Assembly: GCA_030412945.1 (NCBI GenBank)
Contig: JAUHJS010000002.1
Coordinates: 74,022 to 138,021, forward strand
DNA: 64,000 bases
Reading direction: 5' to 3'
From: Shiella aurantiaca
GTDB taxonomy: Bacteria; Bacteroidota; Bacteroidia; Cytophagales; Cyclobacteriaceae
Below the pieces are notes generated by a model. The model saw only the letters and a program-made list of their open reading frames with translations. It made no database searches and was not told the DNA's origin. Made by a program: the position numbers and the translations under genes. Positions 16,411 through 25,388 of the stretch are shown here, piece after piece. Position 1 is the first letter of the stretch. Each line of letters starts with the position of its first letter.

Positions 16411-17601
16411 ATGCATATTATTCTGTTTGATGACCCCACTTTCCGAATCAACTTACTCCCATTTACCTATACACGCCCTGTAGGAGCTATACGCGTAGGT
16501 ATTGTGACCTTGCAAGAGAAATGGGCAAAACAGACGTTGCTTCCGGTTAGCTTTTATACCGAAGCGTATCTTCAAAAGAAATATCCCATGCAGATGGGTT
16601 CAGAGAATGTCTTTATTAATGCTTCTTTGCTACCCAATGCTACCGTTTGGAAGGCAATTCAAGGCTTGCAGCCCGGTGAAGCATTAAAAAAAGAGGGCGT
16701 GATGCTGGCCGCACGTGTGCATGGTGAGGCGGTGAAGTCTTTTGACGTAGCCGATGTCAAATGGCGGGAAGTTGCCTATGCAGAGGAAGCCGAATTGATT
16801 CGCGATCCGTGGGATATTTTTAGTAAGAACGCTGCTCAAATCCGCTACGATTTTGCCCAGCTTACCCAAGGGCGTAAAAGTGCAGGGGTAAACGACCGCT
16901 ATACTATGGTATATGGCGAAGAAAATATTTTTGTAGAAGAAGGGGCCGACATCAAAGCGGCTGTGCTGAATGCTTCCGAAGGGCCCATTTATATCGGAAA
17001 GAATGCCCAAGTGCAAGAAGGGGCGCTCATTAAAGGGCCGTTTGCTCTTTGCGAAGGTTCCGTAGTGAATATGGGAGGCAAAATGCGGGGCGATACCACC
17101 GTAGGTCCCTATTCTAAAGTAGGAGGGGAAATCAGTAATTCGGTGATTTTTGGCTACAGCAATAAAGGCCACGATGGCTTTTTGGGTAATTCGGTAATTG
17201 GCGAATGGTGCAACTTAGGAGCTGATACTAATACCTCCAATCTCAAGAACAATTATGCCAATGTGAAGCTCTGGAGCTATAGCAAGAAGGGTTTTAAAGA
17301 TACCGGATTGCAGTTTTGCGGCCTGATGATGGGCGATCATTCCAAGTGCGGCATCAATACCATGTTCAATACCGGTACGGTGGTGGGCGTAAGTGCCAAT
17401 GTGTTTGGTGATGGTTTTCCTCGTAATTTCATTCCTTCCTTCGCTTGGGGTGGAGCCGCAGGCTTTACAGGCTATCAGTTGAAAGCCGCTATGGAAGTAG
17501 CCGAACGGGTGATGGCGCGTAGGAAGAAGATGTTTGATGAAACCGAACAGGAGATTCTGTCTCATGTATTTGAGCTGTCTGCTGAGTACCGCAAATTTTA
17601 A
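16411..17601 (+). CDS. GlmU-like nucleotidyltransferase-family protein (Bacteroidota type)
   Basis: The protein combines an N-terminal nucleotidyltransferase-like half, lacking a canonical GGxGTR loop (MHIILFDDPTFRINLLPFTYTRP), with a C-terminal left-handed beta-helix of hexapeptide repeats from about residue 185 (PIYIGKNAQVQEGALIKGPF, GPYSKVGGEISNSVIFGYSN). This matches the Bacteroidota family annotated as alternative GlmU, proposed for UDP-GlcNAc metabolism. Start 16411 is chosen because it follows the promoter and gives the family N-terminus, for 396 residues. holB begins 3 bases after the stop. Confidence 0.85.
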   Translation: MHIILFDDPTFRINLLPFTYTRPVGAIRVGIVTLQEKWAKQTLLPVSFYTEAYLQKKYPMQMGSENVFINASLLPNATVWKAIQGLQPGEALKKEGVMLAARVHGEAVKSFDVADVKWREVAYAEEAELIRDPWDIFSKNAAQIRYDFAQLTQGRKSAGVNDRYTMVYGEENIFVEEGADIKAAVLNASEGPIYIGKNAQVQEGALIKGPFALCEGSVVNMGGKMRGDTTVGPYSKVGGEISNSVIFGYSNKGHDGFLGNSVIGEWCNLGADTNTSNLKNNYANVKLWSYSKKGFKDTGLQFCGLMMGDHSKCGINTMFNTGTVVGVSANVFGDGFPRNFIPSFAWGGAAGFTGYQLKAAMEVAERVMARRKKMFDETEQEILSHVFELSAEYRKF

Positions 17602-17604
17602 ACT

Positions 17605-18720
17605 ATGCTATTTTCAGATATACCGGGCAATGAGAAGGTAAAGGGACAGCTGATAGCGGCTTATGCGCGCAATCATGTGGCTCATGCACAGCTTTTTAGT
17701 ACCCAAGTGGGTGGAGCTGGGCTGGCTATGGCATTGGCTTTCGCTACCTTTTTGAATTGTGAAAACAAGCAGGAAAACGATGCCTGCGGTTCTTGCGCCA
17801 GCTGTCATAAAAATGCAAAGCTGATTCATCCTGATGTACATTTTGTCTATCCCGTGGCCAATTTTGAAAAGAAGGAAATCAGTACACATTACTTGCCCGA
17901 GTGGCGAAGCTTTGTACTCAGTCAGCCGTTTTCCGATGAGGTGAAATGGGCGCAACATGCCGGAATCGAGAATAAGCAAATCAATATTGCTCGCGAAGAA
18001 AGCCGCCAGGTTGTACAGCACCTGTCCCTAAAGCCCGTGGAAGGGGGCTATAAGTTTATGCTGATTTGGCTTCCTGAGTATATGAACAGCTCCTCGGCTA
18101 ATGCCATTTTGAAAATTTTAGAGGAGCCGCCCGCCAAAACGATTTTCTTATTGGTGACTCAAGAGGCAGAAAACCTGCTCACTACCATTCGCTCCCGAAC
18201 GCAAATGGTGCAGATTTTGCCCTTTACTGACGAAGAAGTGGCCAATCACCTGATAAAGACCAAAGAACTTAGTCCGGATAAAGCCCGGCATATAGCCCAA
18301 ATGGTAGAAGGAAATATGAGCCAAGCCCTCAGCCTTAGTGCCGAGCTGGAAGACCAGCGTACCTTGGTGGTGCACGATTGGCTGCGGCTTTGCTATGCCA
18401 TGGCGGTGCAAGAGTTGGTGCCATTGGCCGATCAGTTTGCCCAAATGAACAAAACCGCCCAAAAGGCGCTGTTGAACTATGGCCTGAGCCTTATGCGCGA
18501 CAGCCTCATTGCTCTTTCAGGGAGCGATAGTTTGCTGAAAAGCTCCGAGGAGGATAAGGCATTTATCAGTCGATTCAAAACGGTGCTGAGCTTGGAAAAA
18601 ATTGAGGCCATAAGCAAAGCTATGGATCAGGCACTTTACCATTCGGAGCGAAATGCCAATGCAAAAATTTTGTTCCTGGGTCTTTCGTTAGAACTTTCTG
18701 CCATCTTTAAATCTGCTTAA
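17605..18720 (+). CDS. holB: DNA polymerase III subunit delta'
   Basis: Delta' is part of the clamp loader. LFSDIPGNEKVKGQL opens the AAA+ domain. The P-loop position reads QVGGAGLAMALAFA without the Lys-Thr of an active site, as is usual for delta'. Zinc ligands lie in CENKQENDACGSCASCHK; NAILKILEEPPAKTIFLLVT and TIRSRTQMV (sensor and SRC-like motif) follow. The 371 residues match Bacteroidota homologues. An SDR gene follows after 1 base. Confidence 0.9.
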   Translation: MLFSDIPGNEKVKGQLIAAYARNHVAHAQLFSTQVGGAGLAMALAFATFLNCENKQENDACGSCASCHKNAKLIHPDVHFVYPVANFEKKEISTHYLPEWRSFVLSQPFSDEVKWAQHAGIENKQINIAREESRQVVQHLSLKPVEGGYKFMLIWLPEYMNSSSANAILKILEEPPAKTIFLLVTQEAENLLTTIRSRTQMVQILPFTDEEVANHLIKTKELSPDKARHIAQMVEGNMSQALSLSAELEDQRTLVVHDWLRLCYAMAVQELVPLADQFAQMNKTAQKALLNYGLSLMRDSLIALSGSDSLLKSSEEDKAFISRFKTVLSLEKIEAISKAMDQALYHSERNANAKILFLGLSLELSAIFKSA

Positions 18721-18721
18721 T

Positions 18722-19513
18722 ATGAACCTACGCAATCAAGTGATTTGGATTACCGGAGCCTCTTCGGGCATTGGAGAAGCCCTAGCTTACGCCTTAGCCA
18801 AAGAAGGAGCTCGGCTGATTTTATCAGCACGCAATCGCGAGGCTTTGGAGAGGGTGAAAGAAGCTTGTCTTCCGGTTCAGGCCGTGGTTTTACCACTTGA
18901 TTTAGCAGATGCTGCCTCCATGTCCGCCAAAGTAGAGGAGGCGGTGGCCGCCTTTGGGCGTGTAGATGTGATGGTGCATAATGGGGGCATTAGTCAGCGT
19001 GGCTATCTGGCCAACACTTCTTTGGCAGTGGATAGGCAATTGATGGAAGTGAACTTTTTCGGTACGGTAGCCTTGACCAAAAGCCTCTTGCCGCATTTTA
19101 TCAAGCAGCGTTCGGGTTATTTTGTGGTCGTAACCAGTCTCGTGGGAAAATTCGGCACGCCTATGCGCTCCACTTATGCTGCTTCTAAGCATGCTTTGCA
19201 TGGTTTCTTTGAAAGTTTGCGTGCCGAGCATTATGCGGATGGTATCAAGGTAAGTTTGGTTTGCCCCGGATTTATCAAAACACAAGTCTCGGTCAATGCA
19301 CTTACAGAGAGCGGAGCCAAGCAAAATACTATGGATCAGGCGCAAGCCAATGGCATGTTGCCGGAGGTTTTTGCCCGCCATATGGTACGCGCCATGGAAA
19401 AACAGAAAGAGGAAGTGTACATTGGAGGGCTTCGCGAAGTAGCCGGAGTTTACCTTAAGCGTTGGTGGCCAAGCCTATTCTCTCGTGTACTTCGGAAAGC
19501 GAAAGTAACTTAA
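18722..19513 (+). CDS. SDR-family NAD(P)-dependent oxidoreductase
   Basis: A classical short-chain dehydrogenase of 263 residues: TGASSGIGEALA is the cofactor loop, HNGGI replaces NNAG, VVTSLVGKFG carries the catalytic Ser and STYAASKHAL the YxxxK pair. The C-terminus (AGVYLKRWWPSLFSRVLRKA) is basic and amphipathic and may touch the membrane, as in DHRS7-like members. The substrate is unknown. Its last four bases overlap the stop of the convergent GAF gene. Confidence 0.88.
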   Translation: MNLRNQVIWITGASSGIGEALAYALAKEGARLILSARNREALERVKEACLPVQAVVLPLDLADAASMSAKVEEAVAAFGRVDVMVHNGGISQRGYLANTSLAVDRQLMEVNFFGTVALTKSLLPHFIKQRSGYFVVVTSLVGKFGTPMRSTYAASKHALHGFFESLRAEHYADGIKVSLVCPGFIKTQVSVNALTESGAKQNTMDQAQANGMLPEVFARHMVRAMEKQKEEVYIGGLREVAGVYLKRWWPSLFSRVLRKAKVT

Positions 19514-21045
19514 GATTTTGCCCCTCGCAGCTCCTCAATCACCCGGATATACTCTTGCTCTTTTCTGCGCATTTCTTCTTGGGTAGCCGCTAGTTCCTCC
19601 ATATTTTGGCGCATTTCTTCTTCCTGCGCACGCATTTCCTCGGCTTGCATTTGCGACTGCTCAAGCAGCAAGCGTGTGCGCTCGTTGATTTTTACAGAGG
19701 AGATGGAAGAGGCAATGCTTTCGGCAATTTTCTCTAAAAACTCTCTGCGGTACTCGGGCATTTCCGTCAGAGAAGCAATTTCAATAACTCCAAAAATGGT
19801 TTCGTTCAGTATCAACGGAACAATCATCAAGAAAGAAGGACTCGTTTCGCCCATCCCCGAGCTGATTTGTATATAATCTTTGGGGATTTCCTTTAGGTAG
19901 ATAGGGGCTTTTTCCAGCACGCATCGGCCAATAAGGCCTTCTCCAATTTCAATTCTTTTCTGCAAGAATTTACGTCTATCATAGGCAATACAAGAAACCA
20001 TTTCCAAATGCTCGTCATTGCTATCGTGTGAATTGAGTAAGAATAAGCCACCTTGGGTGGCTTCCAAGTAATTGACTACCGAGGAAATCACCTTGAAGTA
20101 CAATTCTTCGGTGCTGTCATAATTGGTGCGTAGAATGTCGCTCATTTGGGCCAAGCCGATATTGCTCCAGTTTCGTCTGGCATCTTCCCGTGCTAAGTTT
20201 TTCAGTTTATTCCGCATATTGAGCAAGGCATGAGCCAAGCTATCTTGCTTGTCTTCTTCTATACTCAATTCCGCTTCGTAATTCCCTTGCCCTATCTCAT
20301 CGGCAAAGCTTGCCATGAGTTGGATTTTGGCATGCTCTTCTTCCATGCGGTTTTTCTGCTCAAGTGCTGTATTGTCATTTCGCAATTGAAAACGATAAAG
20401 TATACCACTCATAATGGTGAATATTAGGGAAAGAAGCACCAAAACCGTAATGGCAAAAATGTTTTCATTTCTAAGGTCCCTTTCCATTATTTGGGTGGCC
20501 ATTTGCTCAAACATATCCATTTGCATTTGGATATCTGTATATGCTTGGTCAAAACTTGTATCAAGCCCGCTGCCTGCATTTCCATCAGCTGCTATCAGCA
20601 TTCCAGTACTATCATAGCTAAGGCTGGAATTATTCTGGGCATTCCATCGCTGGCGAGTAATGATCTCCAGTTCGTTGATTTGTTCATCGGCCTTGCGAAT
20701 GAGGAGTTTTAGGTCGATGTCGGATACGGGCTCAAACTCACCCAGCTCGGTAGGGGTGCCGTACAGTATGCCATCTAAGATTTGGCGACTTTCTTTGAAC
20801 TTGGCAATCACATCCTTTTCCAAATCGATGCTAGCATCGCCCGCCATTAGCTCTTCAAACCAAAGGTGACCAATGGTCGTCTTGTACTTGATGGCATCCC
20901 CTACCTGAATGTAGGGAATGTTGTTTTGAAAAGTGTTAACCGTGTATCGTTGCAAGCCCATCACCATCAGCAGTATCAATACGCCTGTGGCGGCTACCGA
21001 TAGTCCGGTGATGTGTGCTTTCTTGAGGGTGAATTTCTTTTTCAT
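19510..21045 (-). CDS. Membrane GAF-domain sensor without kinase or cyclase output
   Basis: The 511-residue protein has two membrane segments (about residues 14-32 and 198-217) framing a helical extracytoplasmic domain like four-helix-bundle chemoreceptor sensors. A HAMP-like linker follows (LMASFADEIGQGNYEAEL), then a GAF domain (about 300-450: GGLFLLNSHD, IGEGLIGRCVLEKAPIYL, VIEIASLTEMPEY). The C-terminus is a Glu/Gln/Met-rich coiled coil ending at LRGAKS. No His kinase, GGDEF or methyl-accepting hairpin is present. It probably signals by protein contact. It lies 8 bases after the barrel gene, so the two are co-transcribed. Confidence 0.82.
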   Translation of the reverse strand: MKKKFTLKKAHITGLSVAATGVLILLMVMGLQRYTVNTFQNNIPYIQVGDAIKYKTTIGHLWFEELMAGDASIDLEKDVIAKFKESRQILDGILYGTPTELGEFEPVSDIDLKLLIRKADEQINELEIITRQRWNAQNNSSLSYDSTGMLIAADGNAGSGLDTSFDQAYTDIQMQMDMFEQMATQIMERDLRNENIFAITVLVLLSLIFTIMSGILYRFQLRNDNTALEQKNRMEEEHAKIQLMASFADEIGQGNYEAELSIEEDKQDSLAHALLNMRNKLKNLAREDARRNWSNIGLAQMSDILRTNYDSTEELYFKVISSVVNYLEATQGGLFLLNSHDSNDEHLEMVSCIAYDRRKFLQKRIEIGEGLIGRCVLEKAPIYLKEIPKDYIQISSGMGETSPSFLMIVPLILNETIFGVIEIASLTEMPEYRREFLEKIAESIASSISSVKINERTRLLLEQSQMQAEEMRAQEEEMRQNMEELAATQEEMRRKEQEYIRVIEELRGAKS

Positions 21046-21053
21046 AAGCAGTA

Positions 21054-21824
21054 TTAGTTAGGCAGGCGCAAGGAAAAACCTGCACTTAAGAAATATTCAG
21101 GTGATATATCAGAAAGGCCTAGCCCTGCGGAAATATCCAGCTGCATATTGTTTTGAATTAAATAGGTGAAGCCTCCATCCAGGCGGTGGTCGGGTTGGCT
21201 ACCTTCCGTGGCAAATCCATATACTTCAATAAATCCTCCAAAGCGTTCTGTAAAACCATTGGCTAAGGCGAGAGTATATTCGCGGGTAGCATTAGGGGTT
21301 TGCCCATCCCATGAAGCGCCTAGATTAAGGCCTATGGAGAGGGTCTCGGTAAGGGTTTTGCTAATTAAAAAACGAAAATCGGGAGCGAGAAAATTGGTTT
21401 GGAACGCTTTTAAGCCTGTGTTAGGAAGAGTCAAGTGACTTAATAAGGCAATCTCAGGTATCCAACCGTTTTCTTGGGTTATGGCAATTTTACTTCCTAT
21501 GGCAATGGGGGCAAGACCTTGGTCGTCTATCTCCGAACCTGTGAGTGCCACTCTGCTGCGGTTGTATTCCACAATTAGGCGTAATTCAAAACTATCGAAC
21601 AGGCCGTATTTCAGTAGCGAGGTATTGTAGGAATAGTTTTGCTCTGCGCTGTTTGCATGCTCGTATAAGAAACCAGTTTCCCATTGAAAATAGCCTTTAG
21701 GCACAAGGGAAGAAGATTCGGTTTGGTCGGGGCGATCAGTAGCTATTGGGCCGATGGCCTCTTGCGCCTTTGTAGTTGAAAAAAGAAATAGGAATAAAGA
21801 GACAACAGAAAGAAAGGTTTTCAT
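21054..21824 (-). CDS. Outer-membrane transporter-like barrel (phenol MetA-type)
   Basis: This 256-residue protein has a Sec signal (MKTFLSVVSLFLFLFSTTKAQ) and then alternating beta strands ending with a terminal aromatic-poor strand (FLSAGFSLRLPN). The start of the mature protein, PIATDRPDQTESSSLVPKG, is the recurrent opening of Bacteroidota proteins in the MetA-pathway/phenol-degradation transporter family. Substrate is unknown. It is followed after 8 bases by the GAF sensor, which may indicate a shared envelope function. Confidence 0.8.
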   Translation of the reverse strand: MKTFLSVVSLFLFLFSTTKAQEAIGPIATDRPDQTESSSLVPKGYFQWETGFLYEHANSAEQNYSYNTSLLKYGLFDSFELRLIVEYNRSRVALTGSEIDDQGLAPIAIGSKIAITQENGWIPEIALLSHLTLPNTGLKAFQTNFLAPDFRFLISKTLTETLSIGLNLGASWDGQTPNATREYTLALANGFTERFGGFIEVYGFATEGSQPDHRLDGGFTYLIQNNMQLDISAGLGLSDISPEYFLSAGFSLRLPN

Positions 21825-21865
21825 ACTTATGGTTTACGTCTGTTTAAAAGTATGAAAAAATAAGG

Positions 21866-21901
21866 AAAAGGATAATTCCTGAACACAAGAATTATCCTTT
21901 T
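21866..21901 (-). terminator. Terminator of the sulP-carbonic anhydrase operon
   Basis: A perfect 13-bp stem AAAAGGATAATTC / GAATTATCCTTTT with a 10-base loop follows the carbonic anhydrase stop on the minus strand and separates it from the barrel gene. Confidence 0.85.
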
Positions 21902-21910
21902 GAGGAGTGA

Positions 21911-22582
21911 TTACAATTGGTTTTCGTCAAAGCGGAAGATAGGGTTCAAATCTTCGGCACTTTGAATCTTAATATCTAGGTCGTTGATGATTCCATCAGC
22001 AATATCGTACACCCATCCATGGATTTGGATGTTTCTGCGCTTCCACTCGCGCTGTACAATAGAGGTTTTTCCTAGATTTTGTACTTGCTCCGTCACGTTA
22101 AGTTCCACTAATCTGCGTCCGCGAAGGTTTATATCGCTGATGGCATTAAGCTCATTTTCGTGCTTTTGGTATACTTCTTTGATATTGCGAAGCCACTTGT
22201 TTACCATGCCATTGTTGTTGTTGGTCATAGCGGCCAATACCCCACCGCATCCATAGTGACCACATACGATGATGTGTTTCACATGAAGTACTTCCACGGC
22301 ATATTGCAATACGCTTAGGAAGTTGAGGTCGGTATGCACCACCATGTTGGCAATATTGCGGTGTACGAAAATCTCGCCCGGTAGGGTGTCTGTAATTTCA
22401 TTGGCAGGTACGCGGCTATCGGAGCAGCCCACCCACAAAAATTCAGGGTGCTGACCTTTTGCTAGTTTAGCGAAAAAATCAGGGTCAAGGGCAAGTCTTT
22501 CTCTTACAAATTTTTCGTTTCCTTTTAGGAGTCTGTTATACGATTGTTCCATATGTAGTAGTTCGGTCATTGGGTTAAACAA
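21911..22582 (-). CDS. can: Beta-carbonic anhydrase
   Basis: This enzyme interconverts CO2 and bicarbonate. Zinc ligands are visible in WVGCSDSRVPANEI (Cys, with its Asp-Arg dyad) and CGHYGCGGVLAAM (His and Cys). NIANMVVHTDLN and VLHVKHIIVCG are typical. The length of 223 residues is normal. The ATG at 22582 overlaps the sulP stop by 8 bases; an alternative ATG lies at 22570. Coupling to the SulP transporter points to a bicarbonate uptake or balance role. Confidence 0.94.
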   Translation of the reverse strand: MFNPMTELLHMEQSYNRLLKGNEKFVRERLALDPDFFAKLAKGQHPEFLWVGCSDSRVPANEITDTLPGEIFVHRNIANMVVHTDLNFLSVLQYAVEVLHVKHIIVCGHYGCGGVLAAMTNNNNGMVNKWLRNIKEVYQKHENELNAISDINLRGRRLVELNVTEQVQNLGKTSIVQREWKRRNIQIHGWVYDIADGIINDLDIKIQSAEDLNPIFRFDENQL

Positions 22583-24134
22583 TTTTGGCGGGATCGAGCC
22601 CTTTTATCTCTAAGGTAATATTTTTTGTTTGTGCTGTTGTTTTAAAGTTGTCTATGATTTCCCATACATCATAGTCGATGTTCTTAGATCGGCTGGCATC
22701 AATCACCACATGGGCGTTTTCAGGAATGGCCGTAAGGGTAAGTAGCATGCTCCCTTTATTCAGGAAAGATACATCCTCGGCCAGTTTAATATTGATGGTT
22801 TCTTTTTCTTCACCCTCGCCAATGCCTTGGTATTCATAAGGCGTACGGTAGTTGTTTCTAAGGATGTAGAAAATGGCGAAGAGCATTCCTATGCCGATTC
22901 CTTTTAGCAAGTCGGTGAATAAAATGGCCACAATAGTGACAATGAAAGGCATAAACTGCGCCCAGCCTAGTTTGTACATTTGCTTGAACAAAGAAACTTT
23001 TGCCAGTTTGTAGCCTACCATTAGCAATACTGCGGCTAAGCTAGCCAAGGGAATTAAATTCAGCAGCCCAGGAATCATCAATACACATACCATAAGGAAT
23101 AGTCCATGATATACGGCCGACATCTTGGTACGACTTCCTGCGGCTACGTTGGCAGAAGAGCGCACGATTACGGCAGTAATGGGCAGGCCACCAATCAAGC
23201 CACTCACCATATTGCCAATCCCCTGTGCTTTGAGTTCGCGGTTGGTGGGCGAATTGCGTTTTTGCGGGTCCAGTTTGTCAGAAGCTTCTAAGCTGAGCAA
23301 GGTTTCTAAACTGGCAATAATAGCGATGGTAATTGATGCTACATAAAGCTTACTGTTACTAAAAAATGACCAGTCGGGGAAGGTGAGCAAGCCGCCCATT
23401 TCCTGCAAGGAACCAGCCTTGGGTAAAGTCACCAAGTGTTCTTCATTCAAGAGCCATTGTGGAGCCAAGAGTCCGTACAAGTAGTTGATCAATACGCCCA
23501 AGAATACCACTATCAGTGCCCCGGGCACATAATTGAACAAAGCGAATTTGCTTTTCAGCTTGGGGTTGTCCCACAGGATAAGAATGGCCAAAGAAAGTAA
23601 GCTAATGACAATAGCTCCGGGGCTCAAAAGTTCAAACGCATGCAAAAGTTCCGTAAAGGTGTTGTACCCATCGGCTTGCTGAAAATTTTGATCACCCATT
23701 GCATCGGCATCGTAGCCAAAAGCATGAGGGATTTGCTTCAAAATAAGGATTAGGCCAATAGCGGCTAGCATGCCTTTGATAACCGAAGTGGGAAAATAAT
23801 GGCCAATAATACCCGCCCGAATTACACCCAGTACAAACTGAATGGCTCCGGCCAGTACTACCGCCAACAAAAAGCCCTGAAATGAGCCAAGGTCTTCAAT
23901 AGCATTTAAAACGATTACGGTAAGTCCGGCTGCCGGGCCACTTACGGCCACATGCGAACCGCTTAACGATCCGATGACAATACCGCCTACAATACCGGCA
24001 ATGATGCCGGAAAATAGGGGTGCGCCTGAGGCCAAGGCAATCCCCAAACAAAGAGGGAGCGCCACCAAAAAGACCACTAGGCCTGCAGGCAAGTCATACT
24101 TTGCCTGCGATAAGAGAGAATTATTTTTTAGCAT
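22575..24134 (-). CDS. SulP-family anion transporter with C-terminal STAS domain
   Basis: The 519-residue protein is a SulP permease: YDLPAGLVVFLVALPLCLGI starts the transport domain, followed by about 12-14 membrane segments with SGPAAGLTVIVLNAI and NRELKAQGIGNMVSGLIGGLP. A short cytoplasmic STAS domain follows (KLAEDVSFLNKGSML, AHVVIDASRSKNIDYDV). SulP proteins carry sulfate, bicarbonate or other anions. The overlapping carbonic anhydrase gene makes bicarbonate the best guess, as in known SulP/carbonic anhydrase pairings, but no residue seen here fixes the substrate. Confidence 0.9.
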   Translation of the reverse strand: MLKNNSLLSQAKYDLPAGLVVFLVALPLCLGIALASGAPLFSGIIAGIVGGIVIGSLSGSHVAVSGPAAGLTVIVLNAIEDLGSFQGFLLAVVLAGAIQFVLGVIRAGIIGHYFPTSVIKGMLAAIGLILILKQIPHAFGYDADAMGDQNFQQADGYNTFTELLHAFELLSPGAIVISLLSLAILILWDNPKLKSKFALFNYVPGALIVVFLGVLINYLYGLLAPQWLLNEEHLVTLPKAGSLQEMGGLLTFPDWSFFSNSKLYVASITIAIIASLETLLSLEASDKLDPQKRNSPTNRELKAQGIGNMVSGLIGGLPITAVIVRSSANVAAGSRTKMSAVYHGLFLMVCVLMIPGLLNLIPLASLAAVLLMVGYKLAKVSLFKQMYKLGWAQFMPFIVTIVAILFTDLLKGIGIGMLFAIFYILRNNYRTPYEYQGIGEGEEKETINIKLAEDVSFLNKGSMLLTLTAIPENAHVVIDASRSKNIDYDVWEIIDNFKTTAQTKNITLEIKGLDPAKIV

Positions 24135-24274
24135 TTTGGATTAAAATAGTGTGTGCCAACGAGTGTACGGCATAATAAGAGATTCCTTTGGAGAGCTCAT
24201 CAGCTTAATGCTGAGCAGAATTGTCCAATAGGAACGAAAGGCCGTTAGATGACTACCGGCAGAAAAAGCGTTGG

Positions 24275-24634
24275 TTAGGCTTTGGGAGGAGGGGGAATGA
24301 TGCCGTAAATCACATCTTGTGCGGAGTCAATCCCCGGAAGCTGATTGAGCTTTTGAATAAAAAGTATGGCGAGTGGTTGGTAAGAAGGCACTTTGGGCGT
24401 TTCCAGCCACTTGTCTTCTTCTAAAATGGTATTGCTGCTTCTTTTGGAAGGAGGATTTTCTTTTTCTTGAGGAGTCTCTTGAGTTTCTTGCTCTAGGTCG
24501 AGTGTCCAGTTGGTGGTGAGTGTGGTGGTTTTGCAAGGCTTCAACAGTAGCCAGAACTTATCCACGCTCACCACCATGAGCAGTGAAATCATAAAGAAGA
24601 TAAGTGTGGTACTAAATACTCTGTTGAGGATCAT
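24275..24634 (-). CDS. Small single-pass membrane protein, unknown
   Basis: I do not recognise a family. The frame is open from 24667, but a TATTTTTG -7 box at 24672-24665 on the minus strand places the transcript start near 24658, so the ATG at 24634 is chosen, giving 119 residues. The N-terminus has one hydrophobic segment (TTLIFFMISLLMVVSV). A Thr/Glu/Lys-rich soluble part follows, then a short helix and a Pro-rich end (YGIIPPPPKA). A single promoter and a preceding terminator suggest it is transcribed alone. Confidence 0.6.
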   Translation of the reverse strand: MILNRVFSTTLIFFMISLLMVVSVDKFWLLLKPCKTTTLTTNWTLDLEQETQETPQEKENPPSKRSSNTILEEDKWLETPKVPSYQPLAILFIQKLNQLPGIDSAQDVIYGIIPPPPKA

Positions 24635-24664
24635 TTTGCAAGGGTGCAGTAAAGCGTGCTTACG

Positions 24665-24672
24665 CAAAAATA
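24665..24672 (-). promoter_or_regulatory. -7 box for the small membrane protein gene
   Basis: TATTTTTG on the minus strand matches TAnnTTTG exactly and lies 30 bases upstream of the ATG at 24634, excluding the upstream start at 24667. Confidence 0.5.
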
Positions 24673-24735
24673 GCAGAATTGTTGGATACTTAAACCCCTG
24701 CGCTTTTTTTCCGGTAGGTAGGAAAGGAAAAGAAT

Positions 24736-24760
24736 ACGGGCGAGCCGAAGGCTCGCCCGT
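24736..24760 (-). terminator. Terminator of ndk
   Basis: A perfect 11-bp GC-rich stem (ACGGGCGAGCC and its complement) closes a 3-base loop, 12 bases beyond the ndk stop on the minus strand. Confidence 0.88.
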
Positions 24761-24771
24761 AAGAAAAGAGA

Positions 24772-25191
24772 TTAATATTTCTCAGTGCCAGCGAAAAAGA
24801 AGCTACCTTCAATTTCGGCATTTTCATCAGAATCAGAACCGTGGATAGCATTAGCCTCGATAGACTTGGCATAAATCGCACGGATAGTACCTGCTTCGGC
24901 TTTGCTAGGGTCGGTAGCACCGATTAGTTTTCTGAAATCAGCTACAGCGTTTTCTTTTTCCAAAATCATGGCTACGATATGTCCCGAAGACATATACTGG
25001 CAAAGTTCACCATAAAAAGGTCTTTCTTTGTGCACAGCGTAAAACTGACCGGCTCTTTCGCTGCTCAATTTTGTCATTTTCATAGCAGTGATACGGAATC
25101 CTGCTTCTTCAATCATTTTAGTGATACCACCAATGTTTCCGGCTGCTACTGCATCCGGTTTAATCATGGTAAAGGTTTTGTTAGTTGCCAT
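24772..25191 (-). CDS. ndk: Nucleoside diphosphate kinase
   Basis: Ndk equalises nucleoside triphosphate pools by phosphate transfer through a phospho-His. [15 protein letters not shown] is the classic start; the frame extends to a TTG at 25200 but the ATG at 25191 fits the family. [15 protein letters not shown] carries the catalytic His and the following conserved Ser-Asp-Ser. The length of 139 residues is normal. A TAATTTTG -7 box lies at 25234-25227 on the minus strand. Confidence 0.97.
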   Translation of the reverse strand: MATNKTFTMIKPDAVAAGNIGGITKMIEEAGFRITAMKMTKLSSERAGQFYAVHKERPFYGELCQYMSSGHIVAMILEKENAVADFRKLIGATDPSKAEAGTIRAIYAKSIEANAIHGSDSDENAEIEGSFFFAGTEKY

Positions 25192-25226
25192 AGAAATCAA
25201 TTGTATTTATCCGATTTAATCGGCCG

Positions 25227-25234
25227 CAAAATTA
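25227..25234 (-). promoter_or_regulatory. -7 box of ndk
   Basis: TAATTTTG on the minus strand matches TAnnTTTG exactly, 35 bases upstream of the ndk ATG, in the divergent region shared with nrnA. Confidence 0.55.
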
Positions 25235-25388
25235 GAAAATAAATGTGCATTTTCATAGTGCCTGCTCAATACTTCCCAATTTCATAATACAGCGGCCTGC
25301 CCCGCGTGTCCTTTTCCGAATTTGTTTTTCCATAAAATCTTAGCACATTTGCATCTTGTCCATAACTATCCCTGCGGGGTTTTTGACT

